NCBI GenBank assembly: GCA_016196925.1
Contig: JACPWS010000048.1
Coordinates: forward strand, 1-32,066
Direction: 5' to 3'
Length of the DNA: 32,066 nt
DNA from: Burkholderiales bacterium
GTDB lineage: Bacteria > Pseudomonadota > Gammaproteobacteria > Burkholderiales > Burkholderiaceae_D
Position 1 is the stretch's first letter; each line of letters begins with the position of its first letter. Both the position numbers and the translations under genes were made by a program. The notes beneath the pieces are model-generated. The model worked only from the letters and a program-made list of their open reading frames with translations. It was not told the DNA's origin and searched no databases. Below, one piece after another: positions 7,842 to 17,913 of this stretch.

Positions 7842-8501
7842 ATGACTACCACGTTTTCAGGATCCGACATGCCGGGCATGAACGCCATGAACGATACGCT
7901 GTCTTTCGTCAAAAGCTTGTGGGGCAGCATGCAAGTGCCGGGCATCGTGGCGCCGCCGATGTCGGTCGATGAACTCGATAAAAAAATCCAGGAGTTGAAA
8001 ACGGTGGAATCCTGGCTGACCGTGAACATGAATATGTTGCACGGAACCATACAAGCGCTGGAAGTCCAGCGCGCGACGATAGCGGCCTTAAATTCCCTCG
8101 GCGAGAGTTTCGCCAGACACGCGGCCGCCACGGCGGAACCGGCGGCCGGCCATGCCGGTTGGCCGATGCCGCCGGCCGCCACAAAAAAGGAGGAAGTGGC
8201 GCAAGCGCAGCCTGCTCAGCCGGCTGCCGCCGAGCCGCCGGCCACCGTTGCGCCGGAAAACAATTCCGCCTTCGTCAATCCGGCGGCCTGGTGGAACTTG
8301 CTGCAAGATCAGTTCAAGCAGGCGGTCAGTCAGGCGATGGAGGGCGAACCGGCAATGAAGGAAGCCCCGGCCGCCGGCACCGTGAAGGCGGCGAACGGGA
8401 CGGCAGCGCAACAGACCGGCAAGCCGGCAGTTAAAAAAACGGCGACGAAAGCCAGTCAGAAAACGGCGGTGCCGCGCAAACGCGCCGCATCCAAAGTTTA
8501 A
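7842..8501 (+). CDS. phaM: PhaM-family polyhydroxyalkanoate granule regulatory protein
   Basis: PhaM-type proteins bind the PHB synthase, activate it, and tether PHB granules to the nucleoid. The 219-residue protein shows the conserved N-terminal core: FVKSLWG near residue 22, PPMSVDELDKKI near 40, then a helix with ESWL, MLHGTIQALEVQRA and LNSLGESF up to about 90. A Pro/Ala linker follows, then a short AWWNLLQDQFKQAV helix, and a Lys/Ala-rich tail (about 170-219, with AVKKTATKAS and VPRKRAASK). That tail matches the histone-like DNA-binding region of the family. The start is supported by AAGGAAA upstream. No other pha gene is in the window. The stop overlaps the stop of the opposing padR gene. 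Confidence 0.88.
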   Translation: MTTTFSGSDMPGMNAMNDTLSFVKSLWGSMQVPGIVAPPMSVDELDKKIQELKTVESWLTVNMNMLHGTIQALEVQRATIAALNSLGESFARHAAATAEPAAGHAGWPMPPAATKKEEVAQAQPAQPAAAEPPATVAPENNSAFVNPAAWWNLLQDQFKQAVSQAMEGEPAMKEAPAAGTVKAANGTAAQQTGKPAVKKTATKASQKTAVPRKRAASKV

Positions 8502-9034
8502 TCGCCGCCGGCGCGCAAAGTGGCCAGCGCATCCTGCGTCCACAGTATGCGCCCCTCTTCAAACTGTATGCCGGCCTTCAGGATCAGGTAACGCAGCTGC
8601 GCCTCGCGCGGCAAGTGCGGGGCGCTGAAATCGCGGCTTTCTATCGCGCGGTAAGCCTGCAATTTTTGCCGGTGCAAGTCCAGGCGCCGCTCGAATTCCT
8701 CGGCCAGGCCGAGCGGGCCGAGCGCCGCATCGGCGCGCAGGCGCAGCATCAATTCGTCGCGCAATTCCATAGGCTCGCTGGCGGTCGCGGCCCAGCGCCG
8801 CAATTCGTCGCGGCCGGCCGGCAACACTACAAATTCGCGCTTGCCGGCGCGCCCGCCGTCGACCGCGCTCGACGCCACCCAGCCCTGCCCCTCCATGCGC
8901 GCCAGTTCGCGGTAGATTTGCTGATGGGTGGCATGCCAGAAATAGCCTATCGACTTGTCGAAACGGCGCGCCAGCTCGTAGCCGGAAGACGGTTTTTCCA
9001 CCAGGGAAGTCAGCAGGGCGTGTGGTAAGGACAT
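8498..9034 (-). CDS. PadR-family transcriptional regulator
   Basis: A 178-residue protein with an N-terminal winged helix (about 1-75: LPHALLTSLVEKPSSGYELARRF, then HQQIYRELARMEGQGWV and a KREFVVL wing). The C-terminal helical dimerisation domain (Vir_C-like, about 90-175) contains DELMLRLRAD and EEFERRLDLH. PadR proteins are usually repressors released by phenolic or other small ligands. The gene diverges from the fadH-type reductase. A perfect palindrome (9074-9091) and a second near-copy (9117-9132) sit between the two starts, so it very likely represses both itself and the reductase. The ligand is unknown. Confidence 0.92.
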   Translation of the reverse strand: MSLPHALLTSLVEKPSSGYELARRFDKSIGYFWHATHQQIYRELARMEGQGWVASSAVDGGRAGKREFVVLPAGRDELRRWAATASEPMELRDELMLRLRADAALGPLGLAEEFERRLDLHRQKLQAYRAIESRDFSAPHLPREAQLRYLILKAGIQFEEGRILWTQDALATLRAGGD

Positions 9035-9073
9035 GTTTAGAAGGGATGTTCGAGGATGTTTTCAGACATTTTA

Positions 9074-9084
9074 TATGCAACTGG

Positions 9085-9091
<7 letters not shown>
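9074..9091. promoter_or_regulatory. Palindromic operator 1 (probable PadR site)
   Basis: TATGCAAC-TG-GTTGCATA is a perfect 8-bp inverted repeat with a two-base centre. It overlaps the -35 hexamer of the rightward fadH promoter (TTGCAT, 9085-9090) and lies 40 bases upstream of the padR start codon, so it can control both directions. Confidence 0.8.
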
Positions 9092-11184
<2,093 letters not shown>

Positions 11185-11200
11185 GGGTGCTGGCGCGGGC

Positions 11201-11779
11201 TTACTGCGCCAGCGCTTTCTCAATGTCCGCCAGGAATTTCTTGTCGTCCGGCGCGGTCAGGCTGGAATACGCGGCCAGCACCTTGCCGTGGCGGTCGATC
11301 AGGTATTTATAGAAATTCCATTTCGGCGTGGCGCCGGTCGCCTTGACCAATTGCACATATAGCGGGTTGACGTCCTTGCCGCTGACCGAGGATTTGGAAA
11401 ACATGGGGAACTTCACGCCGTAGGTGTTGAAGCAAAATTCGGCGATTTCCTTGTCGCTGCCGGGTTCCTGCTTGCCGAAGTCATTCGAGGGAAAGCCGAG
11501 CACCACCAGACCCTTGGCGCTGTATTTGGCATACAGCGCCTCCAGCCCTTCATATTGGCCGGTAAAGCCGCAATAACTGGCGGTATTCACCACCAGCACT
11601 ACCTTGCCCTGGTACTGGCAAAGATTTTGCGGCGCTTCGTCTTGCAGGCGTTTGAAGCTGTGCTGAAGGATGGTGGGGCAGGCGTCGCCGCTGTCGGCTT
11701 GGACGCCCAGACTGGCGCATAGTAAGCCCAGGGCCAGGGCCGGGATCAGGATAGGGGCGGGGAAAGAAAAGCGCGGCAT
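11201..11779 (-). CDS. Glutathione peroxidase family protein, exported
   Basis: A thiol peroxidase of the GPx family that reduces hydroperoxides. The start at 11779 follows a strong Shine-Dalgarno sequence (GGAGATATC before ATG). It begins a signal peptide of about 28 residues (MPRFSFPAPILIPALALGLL, then cleavage likely after VQA), so the enzyme should be periplasmic. The catalytic tetrad is visible: Cys in NTASYCGFTGQ, Gln in GFPSNDFGKQEPG, and Trp-Asn in KWNFYKYL. It is the cysteine, not selenocysteine, form. The resolving Cys of thioredoxin-dependent forms may be the one in EIAEFCFNTYG. At 192 residues it is family length plus signal peptide. The gene is tail-to-tail with fadH and divergent from rfaE2. 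Confidence 0.93.
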   Translation of the reverse strand: MPRFSFPAPILIPALALGLLCASLGVQADSGDACPTILQHSFKRLQDEAPQNLCQYQGKVVLVVNTASYCGFTGQYEGLEALYAKYSAKGLVVLGFPSNDFGKQEPGSDKEIAEFCFNTYGVKFPMFSKSSVSGKDVNPLYVQLVKATGATPKWNFYKYLIDRHGKVLAAYSSLTAPDDKKFLADIEKALAQ

Positions 11780-11896
11780 GATATCTCCTGGTTTGCTGTC
11801 TGCGCATCTTAGCGCAGGGGCCGGCTTCTTGCAGCACCGCGCCCGCCGCCGGCGGTTACAATGGCCGTTGTTCTTGACGACCTCATTCTGCTTCCC

Positions 11897-12370
11897 ATGC
11901 CCGACTTCGAAGAAAAAATTTGCACGCGCGCCGCGCTGGCGCAACGCGTGGCGGCGCTGCCGCAACCGGTGGTGATGACCAACGGTGTGTTCGACATCTT
12001 GCATCGCGGCCATGTCACCTACCTGGCGCAGGCGCGCGCGCTCGGCGCTGCGCTGGTGGTGGCGGTCAACACCGACGCCTCGGTGCGGCGGCTCGGCAAG
12101 GGCGACGATAGGCCGGTGAATGGCTGTGCCGACCGCATGGCGGTCTTGGCGGCGCTGGAAGCGGTCAGCCTGGTGGTGGAGTTCGACGAAGATACCGCGC
12201 TGGAAGCGGTGCTGGCGGCCCATCCCGACATCTACGTGAAGGGCGGCGATTACGACATGCGCAGCATACCGGAAGGGCAGGCGGTGCTCGCTTACGGCGG
12301 CCGGGTGGCCGCCATCGCGTTCGAGCACGAGCGTTCCACCAGCGCGCTGCTGGCGAAAGTGCGCCGCTGA
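11897..12370 (+). CDS. rfaE2: D-glycero-beta-D-manno-heptose 1-phosphate adenylyltransferase (stand-alone domain)
   Basis: It transfers AMP from ATP to heptose 1-phosphate, giving ADP-heptose for the lipopolysaccharide inner core. The protein is the second domain of HldE as a separate 157-residue enzyme, the usual arrangement in Burkholderiales. The nucleotidyltransferase motif TNGVFDILHRGH lies near residues 28-39, and the later motifs VKGGDYD and FEHERSTSAL are present. I chose the ATG at 11897 (MPDFEEK) over the one at 11861, whose 12 extra residues do not look conserved. The kinase half (rfaE1) is not in the window. Repeat B follows the gene. Confidence 0.93.
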   Translation: MPDFEEKICTRAALAQRVAALPQPVVMTNGVFDILHRGHVTYLAQARALGAALVVAVNTDASVRRLGKGDDRPVNGCADRMAVLAALEAVSLVVEFDEDTALEAVLAAHPDIYVKGGDYDMRSIPEGQAVLAYGGRVAAIAFEHERSTSALLAKVRR

Positions 12371-12391
12371 CAACGCCAGAACGGCATCAAA

Positions 12392-12473
12392 ATATACTGG
12401 GGGTAGTATATTTTAAAGGCCAATGAAACCGCGGACGTCAGGCCGATCTTCTTAAAAATGAGGGGGAGTATAT
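12392..12473 (+). repeat. Dispersed element, copy B (82 bp)
   Basis: The copy begins with a nearly perfect palindrome, ATATACT-GGGGGT-AGTATAT (12392-12411), and ends with GGGGGAGTATAT (12462-12473). The interior (for example CAATGAAACCGCGGACGTCAG against CTAATGAATCCGCTGACGACAG in copy A) aligns with copy A in the same orientation. Unlike copy A, the G/C tract of the left end is G-rich on the plus strand. It lies between the convergent ends of rfaE2 and trmL. Confidence 0.75.
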
Positions 12474-12509
12474 GCCTGCCCTCGTCCAAATCAGCCGCCA
12501 GCCCTGGGC

Positions 12510-12980
12510 TCAGGCTCCGCCGGCGTAGCCGTTCTGGCGCCAGGCTTCGTACACCACCACGGCCACCGTGTTCGACAAATTCAGGCTGCGGTTGTCGGGC
12601 CGCATCGGCAGCCGTATGCGCTGTGCCGGCGGGAACGATGCGCGCAGTTCCGGCGCCAGACCGCGGGTTTCGGCGCCGAACACGAAATAATCGCCGGGCT
12701 GGAAGGCGGCCTCCGCCAAGCTGACCGAGCCGTGCGTGGTCAGGGCGAACATCCGCTGAGTATCGGGCCGCTCGCTGGCGCAAAACGCTGCCCAGCTCTT
12801 GTGCACCTTCATCGTCGCGTAATCGTGATAATCGAGGCCGGCGCGCTTCATCTTGCTGTCGTCGAGCGGGAAGCCGAGCGGCTCTATCAGGTGCAGCTGG
12901 GCGCCGGTGTTGGCGCACAGGCGGATGATGTTGCCGGTGTTCGGCGGGATTTCGGGTTCGACCAGGACGACGTGAAACAA
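12510..12980 (-). CDS. trmL: tRNA (cytidine/uridine-34-2'-O)-methyltransferase TrmL
   Basis: TrmL is a SPOUT-class enzyme that methylates the ribose of the wobble base in certain tRNA-Leu species. The 156-residue length matches the family. Conserved blocks are EPEIPPNTGNIIRLC at the N-terminus, LDYHDYA, FGAETRGL, and RSLNLSNTVAVVVYE in the C-terminal knot. I chose a TTG start at 12980 because it places FHVVLVEPEIPPNTGN at the N-terminus as in the family, and AAGGAAG lies at 12991-12985, correctly spaced. Upstream ATG codons would overlap comF and add unconserved residues. The gap to comF is ten bases, so the two are co-transcribed. Confidence 0.93.
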   Translation of the reverse strand: MFHVVLVEPEIPPNTGNIIRLCANTGAQLHLIEPLGFPLDDSKMKRAGLDYHDYATMKVHKSWAAFCASERPDTQRMFALTTHGSVSLAEAAFQPGDYFVFGAETRGLAPELRASFPPAQRIRLPMRPDNRSLNLSNTVAVVVYEAWRQNGYAGGA

Positions 12981-12990
12981 GGTGCTTCCT

Positions 12991-13734
12991 TCAGAGATGG
13001 GGTGGGGTGCGGGCAAATACATAGTTCGTGATCTTGGCCGCGCCAAAGCGTTTCAGTATTGTAGCGATTTCATGCAGGGTCAGGCCAGTGGTCATCACGT
13101 CGTCCACCACGCCCAGATGCGCGCCGCGGATCTGCTCCAGCGCCGCCGTGTCGGGCAGGAAGGCGTGCCGCACATTGCGCAGGCGCGCGTCCGGATGCAG
13201 GCTGCTTTGCTGGGCGGTTTCGCGGCAGCGCTGCAACAGCGTCGCCTGCAGCGGGACGCCCAGCTGCCGCGAGAGCGGGCGGGCGATTTCCAGTGCCTGG
13301 TTGAAGCCGCGCTGGGCCAGGCGCTGCGGGCCGAGCGGCACCACGCACAGCAGTTCGGGCAGGGCCGAGCGCGGCTGCAGCAAGATGGCGTCGCGCAACA
13401 TGACGGCGAACAGCGGCGCCAGCGCCAGCTGGTGGCCAAATTTGAGCGCCAGCACCAGTTGGTCTTGCGGCGCCGCGTAATCGCAGGCGACGACGGTGTA
13501 GTCGAAGGCCGGCGGATTTTGCAGGCAATCGCCGCAATGCGCCGCTGCCGCCGACGGCGGCAGCGGCAAGCCGCATTGCCGGCAGCGCGCCGGCTGTAGC
13601 GTGAAATAGCGCGCGCGGCAAGCCTGGCACAGCGCTTGTGGGCCGGTTTGCCGGCACAGCGCGCAGGCGCAAGGCAGCAGCGTCGGCAGGGCGGCGTTCT
13701 GGACGAAGCGGCGTAGGCGGTGCAAGAAGGGCAT
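12991..13734 (-). CDS. comF: ComF-family phosphoribosyltransferase-like protein
   Basis: ComF proteins act in DNA uptake and single-strand handling during natural transformation; many bacteria without proven competence also carry them. The 247-residue protein has an N-terminal zinc-ribbon region with CxxC pairs (CALC, CQAC, CRQC, CGDC, within about 22-70). The phosphoribosyltransferase fold has the PRPP-loop motif GVVDDVMTTG near residue 206 and an RGFNQA motif near 141. It is upstream of trmL in the same unit and divergent from the BioC-like gene, 57 bases away. Confidence 0.92.
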   Translation of the reverse strand: MPFLHRLRRFVQNAALPTLLPCACALCRQTGPQALCQACRARYFTLQPARCRQCGLPLPPSAAAAHCGDCLQNPPAFDYTVVACDYAAPQDQLVLALKFGHQLALAPLFAVMLRDAILLQPRSALPELLCVVPLGPQRLAQRGFNQALEIARPLSRQLGVPLQATLLQRCRETAQQSSLHPDARLRNVRHAFLPDTAALEQIRGAHLGVVDDVMTTGLTLHEIATILKRFGAAKITNYVFARTPPHL

Positions 13735-13791
13735 AATCCTGCGGTGGACGTGGCAAGCGTGTAAACTCGCACATTATCGCATCCGCTGGCG

Positions 13792-14724
13792 ATGCCTTTT
13801 CTTCTTTTCCCGATGATGCTTAGTGCCCCGATCGACGTGCCGCTGGTCCGTCAGCTGTTTTCCCGCCCCGACAAAATTGCCGCGTCCGATTTCCTGCGGC
13901 GCGAAATCGCCGGCCGCATGCGCGAAAAACTCGCGCTGGTGAAAATCGCGCCGCAACGCGTGCTCGATGCCGGTTGCGGCGCCGGTAGCGATCTCGTCGA
14001 GTTGCAGAAAATTTATCCCGAAGCCCAGTTGCTGGGGGCGGATGCTTCTTACCCGCTGCTGCAACTGGCGCGCCAGCGCCGGCATTGCGCCCTGGGCGCG
14101 GTCGGTCGCCTGCTGTCGCGCTGGACCGCCTTGCGCAACGAGCCGGAGCAAGGTTTGCTGTGCGGCGATTTCGCCCGCCTGCCGCTGGCCGCCAATTCCG
14201 TCGACCTGATCTGGTCGAATCTGGCGCTGCACTGGCATCCGCAGCCCGACCTGGTGTTCGCCGAGTGGCGGCGCGCCTTGCGCACCGAAGGCTTGCTGAT
14301 GTTTTCCTGCTTCGGCCCCGACACGCTGCTCGAATTGCGCCAGGCCTATGCTGCCGCCGGCCAGTCGCAACCGACGCTGGCCTTCGTCGACATGCACGAT
14401 TTCGGCGACATGCTGGTCAACGCCGGCTTCTCTACGCCGGTGATGGACATGGAAAAGATCACCCTAACCTACGACGACAGCGCCAGATTGCTGGCCGATG
14501 TGCGCGCGCTCGGCGGCAACCCCTTGCTGACGAGACAGCGCGGCCTGCGCGGCCGCCGCGCGCATCAGGCGCTGTTGCAGGCGCTGGAAAGCCGGCGCAA
14601 CCCCGAGGGCAAGATAACGCTGACGCTGGAAGTGGTGTATGGCCATGCGTTCCGCCCGGTGGCGCGCAAAACCGCCGCCGGCGAAGCGATCATCCGTTTC
14701 GATCTTCCCAAAAAAGGCGTTTAA
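13792..14724 (+). CDS. BioC-like SAM-dependent methyltransferase
   Basis: A class I methyltransferase with motif I DAGCGAGSDLVELQ, an acidic LGADAS second strand, and the post-I region LIWSNLALHWHPQPDLVFAEW typical of BioC and its relatives. BioC methylates malonyl-ACP at the start of biotin synthesis. At 310 residues it is longer than E. coli BioC, and no bio gene is adjacent, so the substrate is uncertain. The start is ambiguous: ATG codons at 13792, 13813 and 13816 are in frame, none with a good ribosome binding site. MLSAPIDVPLVRQLFSRP from 13816 looks most like family N-termini. It is followed by the cox promoter region. Confidence 0.82.
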   Translation: MPFLLFPMMLSAPIDVPLVRQLFSRPDKIAASDFLRREIAGRMREKLALVKIAPQRVLDAGCGAGSDLVELQKIYPEAQLLGADASYPLLQLARQRRHCALGAVGRLLSRWTALRNEPEQGLLCGDFARLPLAANSVDLIWSNLALHWHPQPDLVFAEWRRALRTEGLLMFSCFGPDTLLELRQAYAAAGQSQPTLAFVDMHDFGDMLVNAGFSTPVMDMEKITLTYDDSARLLADVRALGGNPLLTRQRGLRGRRAHQALLQALESRRNPEGKITLTLEVVYGHAFRPVARKTAAGEAIIRFDLPKKGV

Positions 14725-14816
14725 TCCAGATCAAACCTTCGCTAAAAAGCGCGAATTTCGCTCTGCAAACTTTGTTTCATTTGCGCCAGATCATGGATTT
14801 TGCGCGCGTATTCTGC

Positions 14817-14846
14817 TTGATATCCCCCTGCTTTACGCCTTATACT
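14817..14846 (+). promoter_or_regulatory. Sigma-70 promoter of the cox operon
   Basis: TTGATA (14817-14822), an 18-base spacer and TATACT (14841-14846) match consensus at five of six positions in each hexamer. Transcription would begin near 14853, giving a leader of about 90 bases before coxB. The 220-base gap between the BioC-like gene and coxB holds nothing else I can name. Confidence 0.7.
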
Positions 14847-14944
14847 CTCGCAGTTGTAGAAGTTGCCAGTACGCATTTTGTGCCTGTTTGGCAAGCGTAC
14901 CGGGCGGTCTGTTGAGAGAATACTAATCGGGTTTTGGGGAAATC

Positions 14945-16117
14945 ATGAAACATGCGAAGCGATTAAAATCGTTCATGCTGGGAGCCTCGCTCATGGCAGC
15001 TGGTCTGCCGACATGGGCGGTGGTGGATAGTCAGGGCGGTCCTGCCGTGCGTGAGCTGAACTTACAGCCACCTGTGACGCAAATTGCGGAGCAAATCTAT
15101 TCTATACACAATCTGATGCTGGGCATTTGCCTGGCCATTTTCGTCGCCGTGTTCGGCGTGATGTTTTACTCGATACTGAAACATCGTAAATCGCTCGGTC
15201 ACAAGCCTGCGACTTTCCATGAAAGCATCGCCGTCGAAATCGCCTGGACCGTGGTTCCTTTCCTGATCGTGATCGGCATGGCTTTGCCCGCGACCAAGAC
15301 CGTGGTGGCGATGAAGGACACTTCGAATGCCGACATCACGATTAAAGTGACCGGCATGCAATGGAAGTGGGCTTACGATTACCTGAAAGGCGAGGGCGAA
15401 GGCATTTCCTTCCTGTCCACGCTGTCCACTCCGCGCACCCAGGTCGGCGCGCCCGGCGTCGCTCCGACCGAGCCGCGCGGCGACAATTACTTGCTGGAAG
15501 TCGATAACGAAGTCGTGGTGCCGGTGAATAAAAAAGTCCGCATGATCACCACCGCGAACGACGTGATCCACTCCTGGACGATTCCGGCCTTCGGGGTCAA
15601 GCAGGATGCGATTCCCGGTTTCGTGCGCGATACTTGGTTCAAGGCAGAGAAAATCGGTGTATATCGCGGCCAATGCGTGGAATTGTGCGGCAAGGAACAC
15701 GCCTTCATGCCTATCGTCGTGAATGTCGTCAGCGACGCAGACTACAAGCAGTGGGTCGATAGCAAGAAGAAGGAAATGGCGGCCAAGGCCGACGATCCGG
15801 CCAAGGTCTGGACCGTGGATGAACTGAAACAGCGTGGCGAAAAAGTCTATGCAGCGAATTGCGTGGCTTGCCATCAGGCTAACGGCAAGGGCGTGCCGGG
15901 CGCGTTCCCGGCGCTGGACGGTTCCGCTGTCGTGGCCGGCGCTAAAGCGGCACAAATTGCACTGGTGATGAACGGCAAAGGCGGCATGCCGGCCTGGAAG
16001 GCGACCTTGTCCGATACCGAAATCGCCGCGGCGATCACGTATACACGGAATAACTGGTCGAACAAGGCTGCCGAAAACATCGTCCAACCAGCCGAAGTGT
16101 TGGCTGCGCGTAAGTAA
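14945..16117 (+). CDS. coxB: Cytochrome c oxidase subunit II with fused cytochrome c domain
   Basis: Subunit II takes electrons from cytochrome c through the CuA centre. The order is: signal peptide (about 1-25), two transmembrane helices (about 54-76 and 96-116), a cupredoxin domain with the CuA ligands (His209, then Cys244-x3-Cys248, His252, Met255) and a C-terminal cytochrome c domain. The latter has heme-attachment site CVACH (306-310) and probable axial Met in GGMPAW. The fused heme domain makes this the caa3-like form of a heme-copper oxidase. GGGGAAAT precedes the ATG. It is the first gene of the cox operon. Confidence 0.97.
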   Translation: MKHAKRLKSFMLGASLMAAGLPTWAVVDSQGGPAVRELNLQPPVTQIAEQIYSIHNLMLGICLAIFVAVFGVMFYSILKHRKSLGHKPATFHESIAVEIAWTVVPFLIVIGMALPATKTVVAMKDTSNADITIKVTGMQWKWAYDYLKGEGEGISFLSTLSTPRTQVGAPGVAPTEPRGDNYLLEVDNEVVVPVNKKVRMITTANDVIHSWTIPAFGVKQDAIPGFVRDTWFKAEKIGVYRGQCVELCGKEHAFMPIVVNVVSDADYKQWVDSKKKEMAAKADDPAKVWTVDELKQRGEKVYAANCVACHQANGKGVPGAFPALDGSAVVAGAKAAQIALVMNGKGGMPAWKATLSDTEIAAAITYTRNNWSNKAAENIVQPAEVLAARK

Positions 16118-16138
16118 CAGAATACACAGGAGAAACTG

Positions 16139-17734
16139 ATGAGCACAACTACAGTCGATCACGCTCACGATCACTCTCACGACCACGCGCACGACCATCC
16201 ACATGGTTTCCAGCGCTGGTTGTTTGCCACTAACCACAAGGATATCGGTAGCCTGTATCTGTGGTTCGCCTTCACCATGCTGCTGACCGGCGGCGTGATG
16301 GCCTTGCTGATACGCAGCGAATTATTCCAGCCTGGCCTGCAACTGATGCAGCCGGAATTCTTCAACCAGCTGACCACCATGCATGGTCTGGTGATGGTGT
16401 TCGGCGCCATCATGCCGGCCTTCGTCGGCTTCGCCAACTGGATGATACCGCTGCAGATCGGCGCCTCCGACATGGCTTTCGCCCGCATGAACAACTTCTC
16501 GTTCTGGCTGATGCCGCCGGCTGCGATCCTGCTGATGGCCTCGTTCTGGGTGCCGGGCGGCGCCACGGCTGCCGGCTGGACCCTGTATGCACCGCTCTCG
16601 ACCCAGATGGGACCAGGCATGGACATGGCGATTTTCGCCGTGCATATCATGGGTGCCTCGTCGATCATGGGTTCGATCAACATCATCACCACCATCCTGA
16701 ACATGCGCGCGCCCGGCATGACTCTGATGAAGATGCCGATGTTTTGCTGGACCTGGCTGATCACCGCTTACCTGTTGATCGCGGTGATGCCGGTACTGGC
16801 CGGCGCGATCACCATGACGCTGACCGACCGTCATTTCGGCACCTCGTTCTTTAACGCTGCCGGCGGCGGCGACCCGGTCATGTATCAACACATCTTCTGG
16901 TTCTTCGGACATCCAGAGGTGTACATCATGATTTTGCCGGCTTTCGGCATCGTGTCCCAGATCGTTCCTGCCTTCGCGCGCAAGCCTTTGTTCGGCTATG
17001 CATCGATGGTGTATGCAACCGCTTCCATCGCGATCCTGTCCTTCATCGTGTGGGCCCACCACATGTTCACCACCGGCATGCCGGTGACCGCGCAGCTGTT
17101 CTTCATGTACGCCACCATGCTGATCTCGGTGCCTACCGGCGTGAAGATCTTCAACTGGGTCGCCACCATGTGGAAGGGCTCGATGACGTTTGAAACGCCT
17201 ATGCTGTTCGCAGTCGGCTTCATCTTCGTGTTCACCATGGGCGGTTTCACCGGCCTGATCCTGGCGGTCACGCCTATCGACATCCAGGTGCAGGATACCT
17301 ATTACGTGGTGGCTCACTTCCACTATGTGCTGGTGGCCGGCTCCCTGTTCGCCTTGTTCGCCGGTTACTACTACTGGGGTCCGAAGTGGACCGGTTTCAT
17401 GTACAACGAGACCCGCGGCAAGATCCACTTCTGGGGCTCGCTGATCTGGTTCAACGTGACTTTCTTTCCTATGCACTTCCTGGGCCTGGCCGGTATGCCG
17501 CGCCGCTATGCCGACTACCCGGCGCAATTCACCGATTTCAACGTGATCGCATCGATAGGCGCTTTCGGTTTTGGTCTGATGCAAGTGTATTTCCTGTTCG
17601 CGGTGGTGATTCCGTCGATCAAGGGCGGCAAGCCGGCTCCGGCCAAGCCATGGGATGGCGCCGAAGGTCTGGAATGGACGGTGCCTAGCCCTGCGCCTTT
17701 CCATACGTTTGAAGAACCGCCGGTAGTTAAATAA
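16139..17734 (+). CDS. coxA: Cytochrome c oxidase subunit I
   Basis: The catalytic subunit carries low-spin heme a and the heme a3-CuB site, and pumps protons. The 531-residue protein has twelve predicted membrane helices. Visible signatures are the HGLVMVFG heme a ligand region, [10 protein letters not shown] with the CuB His and cross-linked Tyr, WAHHMFTTG with the two further CuB histidines, and VAHFHYVL near the heme a3 ligand. The Glu of HPEVY marks the D-channel-type family A1. The N-terminus is unusual in composition: every second residue from 8 to 22 is His (eight histidines alternating mostly with Asp or Ala). AGGAGAAACTG precedes the start, 21 bases after coxB. Confidence 0.98.
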   Translation: MSTTTVDHAHDHSHDHAHDHPHGFQRWLFATNHKDIGSLYLWFAFTMLLTGGVMALLIRSELFQPGLQLMQPEFFNQLTTMHGLVMVFGAIMPAFVGFANWMIPLQIGASDMAFARMNNFSFWLMPPAAILLMASFWVPGGATAAGWTLYAPLSTQMGPGMDMAIFAVHIMGASSIMGSINIITTILNMRAPGMTLMKMPMFCWTWLITAYLLIAVMPVLAGAITMTLTDRHFGTSFFNAAGGGDPVMYQHIFWFFGHPEVYIMILPAFGIVSQIVPAFARKPLFGYASMVYATASIAILSFIVWAHHMFTTGMPVTAQLFFMYATMLISVPTGVKIFNWVATMWKGSMTFETPMLFAVGFIFVFTMGGFTGLILAVTPIDIQVQDTYYVVAHFHYVLVAGSLFALFAGYYYWGPKWTGFMYNETRGKIHFWGSLIWFNVTFFPMHFLGLAGMPRRYADYPAQFTDFNVIASIGAFGFGLMQVYFLFAVVIPSIKGGKPAPAKPWDGAEGLEWTVPSPAPFHTFEEPPVVK

Positions 17735-17787
17735 TCGCTTCACCATGGAATGTCTTGCTCCGGCCCGGCCGGAGCAAGCCCTGAAAA

Positions 17788-17895
17788 ATGAGCAACGACA
17801 AAAAGCCAAATAACCTGAGAACAGCATTGATACTGTTTTCTGTCGCACTGATATTTTTTATCGGCGTCATCGTGAAACAGACCTGGTTACGCTGA
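17788..17895 (+). CDS. Small single-helix protein in the cox operon (35 aa)
   Basis: An ATG at 17788 opens a 35-residue frame: a polar start (MSNDKKPNNLRT), one hydrophobic helix (ALILFSVALIFFIGVIV) and a basic end (KQTWLR). It fills most of the gap between coxA and ctaG and ends 18 bases before ctaG. Size, topology and position match the short proteins annotated as cytochrome oxidase small assembly protein in Burkholderiales cox operons; that match is from memory. A role in oxidase assembly or as an accessory subunit is inferred from position. Confidence 0.8.
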   Translation: MSNDKKPNNLRTALILFSVALIFFIGVIVKQTWLR

Positions 17896-17913
17896 GACGG
17901 GAATATAGACGCT

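Noticed and set aside
14725-14944. Hairpin terminator after the BioC-like gene
   Set aside because: Only short AGCG/CGCT pairings are present, without a convincing stem and U-tract.
16322-17848. 508-codon minus-strand frame opposite coxA
   Set aside because: His/Arg/Gln-rich translation of the complement of a membrane protein gene; coxA is unquestionable.
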